In this document: positions 1 through 4,193 of the stretch, piece after piece | Position numbering within the stretch: the stretch's first letter is position 1 | Layout: the number at the start of each line of letters is the position of its first letter | Assembly (NCBI GenBank): GCA_002167805.1 | Contig: NHBT01000010.1 | Coordinates: 5,958-12,437 of the forward strand | Length of the DNA stretch: 6,480 nt | Direction of reading: 5' to 3' | From: Owenweeksia sp. TMED14 | Lineage (GTDB): Bacteria; Bacteroidota; Bacteroidia; Flavobacteriales; Schleiferiaceae | The notes under the pieces: model-generated | Databases searched by the model: none | The model's input: only the letters and a program-made list of their open reading frames with translations | What the model was told of the DNA's origin: nothing | Position numbers and translations under genes: made by a program

Positions 1-185
1 TATGTGAACAAAGCAAACCCTTGACCTAATAATTTTTCATCAGGATAAAATTCTCCTGATGGATCTAAGATTTCATCTCGAAGATACCATTGGGCATCAG
101 ATTGAATTATAGCTCGTACTTTTTTTTCTTGAGCTCTGGATAATAATGGGAGAGCCAATACCATAAAGGTTATGAAAAATCTCAT
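1..185 (-). CDS. Exported protein, N-terminal fragment (tentatively DUF6029-like outer-membrane protein)
   Basis: The 61 visible codons read MRFFITFMVLALPLLSRAQ and continue with QSDAQWYLRDE, DPSGEFYPDE and LLGQGFALFT; the rest lies beyond the left edge. Residues 1-19 form a clear Sec signal peptide: a short basic start, a hydrophobic stretch and an SRAQ-like cleavage site near residue 19. The ATG occupies 185-183 and shares one base with the TAA stop of the tlpA-like gene (TAATG), so the gene is probably translated by reinitiation and belongs to the same operon. The pattern of a signal peptide followed by QSDAQWY, a D/E-rich stretch and GQGFALF recalls the start of DUF6029 proteins, which are porin-like outer-membrane proteins of Bacteroidota; that assignment is from memory and rests on few residues. 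The gene itself is well supported by frame, signal peptide and spacing. It could be another outer-membrane or periplasmic protein. Confidence 0.7.
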   Translation of the reverse strand, partial: MRFFITFMVLALPLLSRAQEKKVRAIIQSDAQWYLRDEILDPSGEFYPDEKLLGQGFALFT

Positions 186-685
186 TAGTCAGTTTTTATT
201 ATCTCTTTTTCAGATAACGCAACAATTTTTTTTGCAAGTTCCTCTTCTTCACCTGGAATATACTTATTGGCTTGCCAAACGATTTCTGCTTTTGAATTAA
301 GTAAAAAGGTGTGGGGAATATTATTGACACCCATAGCTCTTCTGAAGTCACTATTAGGATCCAAGAAAACATCATAATCCCAAGCCTGACTGGCGACGAA
401 AGGAGCAACTTTACTCATGGTTCTGGAGTCATCGATAGAGATCGCCAAAACCTTAATGCCTGTTTCTTCAAGATCAATGAAGTAATCATGGAATGCATTT
501 AGCTCATTTATACAGGGCTTACACCATGTGGCCCAAAAACTGATAACTAAGGGGCCATCATTATTTTTTAGGGTCGATGTGTTTATAGTTTGCCCTTGCA
601 GGTTTTTAATTTCGGCATTTGCCAATTCCTGCCCCATTATTTGGAGGCTTAGAAAAAAACTAAAAATAAGAGTTAAATGCCTCAT
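185..685 (-). CDS. TlpA-family thioredoxin-like protein (thiol-disulfide oxidoreductase)
   Basis: This 166-residue exported thioredoxin-fold protein probably exchanges disulfides or reduces protein thiols in the periplasm. Residues 1-19 are a signal peptide (MRHLTLIFSFFLSLQIMGQ) without a lipobox cysteine, so it should be soluble or anchored by an uncleaved signal. The active site is WATWCKPC at residues 51-58, with C55 and C58 the redox pair. An AISIDD strand lies at 81-86, and the cis-proline loop is NNIPHTFLL at 121-129 with P124. These are the hallmarks of the TlpA/ResA/AhpC-TSA-like group, and the length suits a single-domain member. The ATG at 685 lies 11 bases downstream of a perfect hairpin, and 57 bases separate it from the Omp28-like gene upstream. 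It overlaps the next gene by one base. The partner is not shown by sequence; the neighbouring CxxC protein is a candidate (inference). No recognisable Shine-Dalgarno is present, as is usual in Bacteroidota. Confidence 0.92.
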   Translation of the reverse strand: MRHLTLIFSFFLSLQIMGQELANAEIKNLQGQTINTSTLKNNDGPLVISFWATWCKPCINELNAFHDYFIDLEETGIKVLAISIDDSRTMSKVAPFVASQAWDYDVFLDPNSDFRRAMGVNNIPHTFLLNSKAEIVWQANKYIPGEEEELAKKIVALSEKEIIKTD

Positions 686-696
686 AAGATTTATTT

Positions 697-723
697 AACC
701 TGGAGAGCATTGCTCTCCAGGTT
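697..723 (-). repeat. Perfect 13-bp inverted repeat (hairpin) between Omp28-like and tlpA-like genes
   Basis: The arms AACCTGGAGAGCA (697-709) and TGCTCTCCAGGTT (711-723) are perfectly complementary around one central base. In RNA this would fold into a stem of about 11-12 bp with a 3-5 base loop. On the minus strand it starts 19 bases after the Omp28-like stop codon and ends 11 bases before the tlpA-like ATG. The sequence after it on the minus strand is AAATAAATCTT, which has no U-tract, so it is a poor intrinsic terminator. It is better read as an intercistronic mRNA stability, processing or attenuation element, or as a structure limiting ribosome access to the downstream start (inference). 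Confidence 0.75.
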
Positions 724-742
724 GAATGATAGATTTTGTCTA

Positions 743-2695
743 TTAATGAGAAACTGTGAACCTTACGTTCTGAATCTCACCATTGATCGAAATTTGTGCA
801 TTATAAATTCCACTGGGGAGATCACTCACTGATGTCTCAATTATATGATTTCCTGATGGGAATGTCTGTGATTCAATGTTTAGAACCTTTTGACCTGAAA
901 TGTTTAAAATTGCTAACGAAACCTCAGATTTATTTGCAAGGGTTATTTCAAATTTTGTAAGATCTGAGCTTGGGTTTGGAAACACACGGATATTATTTTG
1001 AATATCCTCTTCATCTTCACTCAATACATTCGTTGATACCCAAATGTTATCTAGATATAAACATTGACCAGCAGCAGAAGTCCCTTCAAATTTTAATAGA
1101 ATATGACCAGCTGAGGCATAATTACTTAAAGATATTTTATGCGTTAGCCACTTGTTGGGGTCTGCCCAGTAACGGTACTGAGAGCCAGGATCTGTTCCAG
1201 TCGCTAATGATGCTCCGGAGGGAGAGAATATATTGGTCCATGATGATCCGCAGTCAGTGGAGACATAAACTTTTAACTGGTCATTTGAATTGCCTCCTCG
1301 CGCAGCGTATGATGTAGAGAGATATAAATTGGGGTTTGAGATTGTCGATAAGGAGATCTTTTCGGTAATTAAGCTTATAACTGTCCCTGAGGCTATTGTT
1401 GGAAAATCCCAAAATAACGACGATGCGGACTGCCCCCACCCTCCAAGTTCCTGCTGAAGGTTTTGAACATTGGCTTTACTAATGGCACCAACCATTTCTC
1501 CTGATACCGATTCCTCTTTGATCATATTTGAAGGAATCTTACCCAAAGAAAGTCCTTCAAAATTCTGATCGTAAGGAGCGTAGGTTGGATTATTGTTCAA
1601 GATATTTATCGTGGTAGGTACTGAAGAATTGTTTAACGGAGCATAATCTACGCTTCCATTGGGGTTATCAACTAAACCTACAATTTCATTAGCCCCAGTG
1701 GATAAAGTCACTTGGGGAAAAGAAACCGTTGCTGCTTGTCCCGCTGAGAGACTACCTGTCCAGTTTTGTGACACTGGAGTTCCTCCATTTATTGAATACG
1801 ATACGGTGGCAGAGGTTATTGTCATTGACCCAGAGTTTTGAATGGTGACAGAGGGAGTTACATTTGGATCACAATATCCGCTTGTAGATGCACTTATGCT
1901 TGCGATACTTGCATCGGCTAATCCACTCACTGCTTGCTTTGGGCTGAAAGCTGCATTCTTTATTTCTTTATTTGAATTATCTTGAACAAATGCAACAAAC
2001 GCTACCTCTCCGAGATTCCCTAAATATGAGGGCAATGGAATTTTGAATTGAAAGCTTTGTGATTGCCCAGCTGTCCATGAGTCAGCTAGAGTTGTTCCGT
2101 TAGCATTAGGGATCATTTCACGCATGACATCGTGGAAAACAGTTTCACCATTGGATCCAGGCGGGGATGAGTATGTCACGGTTTCTTCCACCATAACAAG
2201 ATGAAGTTTTAGAGACCCTGTAGTCCCTGAGGTTAAAGTAGATGAAGTTGCGTTTCCCACGAGCACAACAACTTGAGCTGAATCATACCCGCTTGTTAAT
2301 TGATGAGTTACGGTGACGCTCCAATCTGGGGCTGTATTATATCTGGCATCAATTTGAGCTTGTGAGACTGATGCAGGACTAACGCCTCCGGCTCCATACA
2401 TTGTCTGGTTATAAACACGCGGAACAGCATTGGCTGAATAATAATTGTATCTAGTTAGCGCTGGTCCTGGATTTGCAGCATTCATCGGATCTGTACCTGG
2501 GAAATGGGCCTGATATGAAATTTTTGCGATTTTTGTTGGATTCGCTGCCAAGAGAGCATTGTAAGCTGGGTTGTAAGACGCACATGGGCCACATGACGCT
2601 TGCGTAAAATGTTCATTCAATACAAGCCTAGTTGCTTGAGAATACGCAGAGCTAAATGCAAATAACAAAATTGTAATTGCTAAATATTTTTTCAT
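743..2695 (-). CDS. Omp28-related secreted protein with thioredoxin-like CxxC and T9SS type A sorting domain
   Basis: This 650-residue protein is exported by Sec and then probably carried to the cell surface or medium by T9SS. Residues 1-20 are a signal peptide (MKKYLAITILLFAFSSAYSQ). Residues 22-250 resemble the Omp28 family, a divergent thioredoxin fold: EHFTQASCGPCASYNPAY carries C35 and C38, and AVPRVY at 90-95 supplies the likely cis-proline P92. Residues 260-365 look like a CARDB-type beta-sandwich (VTIQNSGS, YSINGG, NEIVGLVDNPNG). Residues 376-556 look like a MAM/jelly-roll module (DQNFEG, FWDFP, YVSTDCGSSW, CLYLDNIWVS), where C482 and C545 could pair. Residues 567-650 are the sorting domain: IRVFPNPSSD, ILNISGQKV, LPSGIYNAQI and a final FTVSH. 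It is the first gene of the minus-strand unit, with a promoter candidate about 45 bases upstream. A surface CxxC protein encoded next to a TlpA-like protein hints at a redox role, but no substrate can be read from the sequence. Confidence 0.9.
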   Translation of the reverse strand: MKKYLAITILLFAFSSAYSQATRLVLNEHFTQASCGPCASYNPAYNALLAANPTKIAKISYQAHFPGTDPMNAANPGPALTRYNYYSANAVPRVYNQTMYGAGGVSPASVSQAQIDARYNTAPDWSVTVTHQLTSGYDSAQVVVLVGNATSSTLTSGTTGSLKLHLVMVEETVTYSSPPGSNGETVFHDVMREMIPNANGTTLADSWTAGQSQSFQFKIPLPSYLGNLGEVAFVAFVQDNSNKEIKNAAFSPKQAVSGLADASIASISASTSGYCDPNVTPSVTIQNSGSMTITSATVSYSINGGTPVSQNWTGSLSAGQAATVSFPQVTLSTGANEIVGLVDNPNGSVDYAPLNNSSVPTTINILNNNPTYAPYDQNFEGLSLGKIPSNMIKEESVSGEMVGAISKANVQNLQQELGGWGQSASSLFWDFPTIASGTVISLITEKISLSTISNPNLYLSTSYAARGGNSNDQLKVYVSTDCGSSWTNIFSPSGASLATGTDPGSQYRYWADPNKWLTHKISLSNYASAGHILLKFEGTSAAGQCLYLDNIWVSTNVLSEDEEDIQNNIRVFPNPSSDLTKFEITLANKSEVSLAILNISGQKVLNIESQTFPSGNHIIETSVSDLPSGIYNAQISINGEIQNVRFTVSH

Positions 2696-2739
2696 AATTA
2701 TAGTTTTCTTTGTAAATTTTTTGTAAAGGTTGAATACTC

Positions 2740-2769
2740 TAAAGTTAACAATCTATTACATAATTGCAA
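2740..2769 (-). promoter_or_regulatory. Bacteroidota-type promoter for the Omp28-like operon
   Basis: On the minus strand TTG (2769-2767) is followed by exactly 19 bases and then TAACTTTA (2747-2740). This matches seven of eight positions of the Bacteroidota -7 element TAnnTTTG, at the usual spacing from the -33 TTG. Transcription would begin near 2733, giving a leader of about 38 bases before the ATG at 2695. The -33 element lies inside three tandem TGCAA units, so a protein binding those units could affect this promoter. The match is by eye and the final G of the -7 element is replaced by A. Confidence 0.5.
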
Positions 2770-2779
2770 TGCAATGCAA
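2765..2779. repeat. Three tandem TGCAA units in the divergent promoter region
   Basis: TGCAA occurs three times head to tail, and the block overlaps the proposed -33 element of the minus-strand promoter. A 5-bp period is half a helical turn, so the units could form an operator; they could also be a short slippage tract. No regulator is encoded in the window. Confidence 0.5.
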
Positions 2780-2822
2780 CTATTATTGACATAAAATTGC
2801 TTGTTTTATAAATATTCCTCAT

Positions 2823-2840
2823 TCAAAGTATTAACTTTGA
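2823..2840. promoter_or_regulatory. Palindrome TCAAAGT-ATTA-ACTTTGA, with a -7-like element for the plus-strand gene
   Basis: The arms TCAAAGT (2823-2829) and ACTTTGA (2834-2840) are perfect inverted repeats around ATTA. TAACTTTG at 2832-2839 on the plus strand fully matches the Bacteroidota -7 consensus TAnnTTTG. Transcription from it would start near 2845, about 20 bases before the ATG at 2865. No TTTG or TTG lies at the expected 19-21 base spacing; the nearest TTG (2801-2803) is 28 bases upstream, so the promoter call is tentative. Because the element forms part of the palindrome, the site could also be an operator bound by a dimeric regulator. Confidence 0.4.
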
Positions 2841-2864
2841 GTCAAAATTGGTCATATTTCAATC

Positions 2865-3575
2865 ATGTTTAGATTTTTCTTTACTCTATTTATCTTAATT
2901 TTCTCTTTAAAACTCGCAAGCCAGTCCCTCGTTGTTGAATCAAAAGACTCAATAGCCTATGTGAACTCTATTTCAGGGCAACAGGCTGTAGGACATATTG
3001 CTTTAAAGAATATTTCGAATTCCTCAAAAGATTATTTCTTGGTAAGAAGAAAAGTCGGATCAACCGGTTTGGTAGATTCAAATTACTTCTGTTGGGATTT
3101 ATGTTACGGTACTTTTGCCTCACAAAGTTTGGGTAATGTAACTATTGCTGCTGGAGCTGTAGCATATGATTTTTCAGGCTATTCATATGTTAGAGACACC
3201 AGTTTAGAGGGGCAGGATACCATTTGGTATACAATTATAAATGCCATCGACTCTACGGATACTCTTCAAGTACAAATGATATATGGTTTCTCAAAGACGT
3301 TTAACCTCGAAGAGAAAGAAGTCAACGATTTTAAAATATATCCGAATCCTATTGGTGATGAAAATTTGAATATTGATATTCTCACATCAAACGGCATTAC
3401 TTACCTGCATGTCTTAGATCTTAACGGGAGAAAAGTCAGAGAATTTGAGGTTGAACCGAATCAAAGGAAAGTGACTTTTAATCCTCACTTTATCGGGTTA
3501 GAAAAAGGTATCTATATTCTAAAGCGTATAAATTCCGCTGGAAAATTTGAATTTGGAAAATTTATAGTTCAGTAA
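2865..3575 (+). CDS. T9SS cargo protein with type A C-terminal sorting domain, function unknown
   Basis: This 236-residue protein is predicted to be exported and then secreted or surface-anchored by T9SS. Residues 1-20 are a signal peptide (MFRFFFTLFILIFSLKLASQ). Residues about 22-145 form an all-beta domain with HIALKNISNSSKDYFLVRRK, a CWDLC motif (C76 and C80, a likely disulfide), an IAAGAVAYDFSGY loop and a WYTIINAIDSTDTLQVQMIY strand pair. This beta-sandwich layout recurs in small Bacteroidota secreted proteins of unknown role. Residues 156-236 are the sorting domain: FKIYPNPIGDENLNI, VLDLNGRKV, GLEKGIYILKR and a final KFEFGKFIVQ. It stands 36 bases upstream of ruvA on the same strand with no terminator-like hairpin between, so it probably shares a transcript with ruvA and sprA. 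Its cellular function cannot be inferred; it could be an accessory surface protein. The start is supported by the signal peptide beginning at this ATG. Confidence 0.88.
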   Translation: MFRFFFTLFILIFSLKLASQSLVVESKDSIAYVNSISGQQAVGHIALKNISNSSKDYFLVRRKVGSTGLVDSNYFCWDLCYGTFASQSLGNVTIAAGAVAYDFSGYSYVRDTSLEGQDTIWYTIINAIDSTDTLQVQMIYGFSKTFNLEEKEVNDFKIYPNPIGDENLNIDILTSNGITYLHVLDLNGRKVREFEVEPNQRKVTFNPHFIGLEKGIYILKRINSAGKFEFGKFIVQ

Positions 3576-3611
3576 ATACTAAATTTTAATTTTCTTCGTT
3601 ATTAGAGTCCA

Positions 3612-4193
3612 ATGTTTAATCACTTTGTAGGGCGTATAATAGAAAAATCTCCGGCACATGTCGTTATTGAATGTGGTCAAGTTGGCTATTATTTAAACAT
3701 TTCTCTTACAACATATGGTCAAATAGGTGATTCCAAAGAAATTAAATTGCTTGCTCATGCCGTTTACAGAGAAGATGCTCAACTTTTATTTGGATTTTTT
3801 ACCCCAGTAGAAAAAGATGTTTTTCTTTTGCTTTTAAGCGTATCTGGAGTGGGAGCGAATACAGCGAGAATGATTTTATCCGCACTTAGGCCAAATGAAG
3901 CGATTCAAGCGATATCTAATGGGGACAGTGGGGCGCTTCAGAGGATCAAAGGTATAGGGGCGAAAACTGCTCAAAGAATAGTGATTGACCTTAGAGATAA
4001 AGTGGGTGGAGTTTCGTCAACAAAAGATGTTGGGAATGAAGTATCGGCCTCTGTAAGGGATGAAGCTATACAGGCATTAATTGTTTTAGGGTTCTCTAGA
4101 CAGGCAGTAGAAAGAATAGTATCATCTATTCTAGCTAAAGAGGGAGATCAAAATTTAGAAGAAGTTTTAAGAATCGCATTATCCCAGCTCTAA
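3612..4193 (+). CDS. ruvA: Holliday junction branch migration protein RuvA
   Basis: RuvA binds four-way DNA junctions as a tetramer or octamer and loads the RuvB helicase for branch migration in recombinational repair; it is cytoplasmic. The 193-residue product has the family's full length and order. An N-terminal OB-fold domain (1-63) starts MFNHFVGRIIEKSPAHVVIE and contains GYYLNI and VYREDAQLLFGF. The second domain carries two helix-hairpin-helix motifs, SVSGVGANTA at 76-85 and RIKGIGAKTAQRI at 111-123. A low-similarity linker (about 131-145) leads to domain III at 146-193 (RDEAIQALIVLGFSRQAVE and EEVLRIALSQL), the RuvB-contact helices. Its stop codon shares one base with the sprA ATG (TAATG), so sprA translation is probably coupled to it. 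ruvA beside sprA is a common arrangement in Bacteroidota and does not imply a shared function. ruvB and ruvC are not in the window. Confidence 0.98.
   Translation: MFNHFVGRIIEKSPAHVVIECGQVGYYLNISLTTYGQIGDSKEIKLLAHAVYREDAQLLFGFFTPVEKDVFLLLLSVSGVGANTARMILSALRPNEAIQAISNGDSGALQRIKGIGAKTAQRIVIDLRDKVGGVSSTKDVGNEVSASVRDEAIQALIVLGFSRQAVERIVSSILAKEGDQNLEEVLRIALSQL

Noticed and set aside
199..502. Open frames at 199-408 (minus, other frame) and 311-502 (plus) inside the tlpA-like gene
   Set aside because: They overlap the thioredoxin coding frame that carries WCKPC and the cis-proline; no independent support.
697..723. The inverted repeat as a classic rho-independent terminator
   Set aside because: Neither strand has a run of T after the stem; the minus-strand tail is AAATAAATCTT and the plus-strand tail begins GAATGATAG.
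970..1841. Plus-strand open frames at 970-1317 and 1659-1841 opposite the Omp28-like gene
   Set aside because: They lack signal peptides, family motifs or sensible composition and lie wholly within a well-supported gene on the other strand.
2786..2812. TTGACA-N15-TATAAA, an E. coli sigma-70-like promoter on the plus strand
   Set aside because: The spacer is short, and the Bacteroidota primary sigma factor recognises different elements; in such AT-rich DNA the match is easily chance.
3576..3611. Possible internal promoter or terminator between the cargo gene and ruvA
   Set aside because: The 36 bases are AT-rich with near matches to TAnnTTTG (TAAATTTT, TAATTTTC), but no TTG at proper spacing and no hairpin, so neither can be supported.
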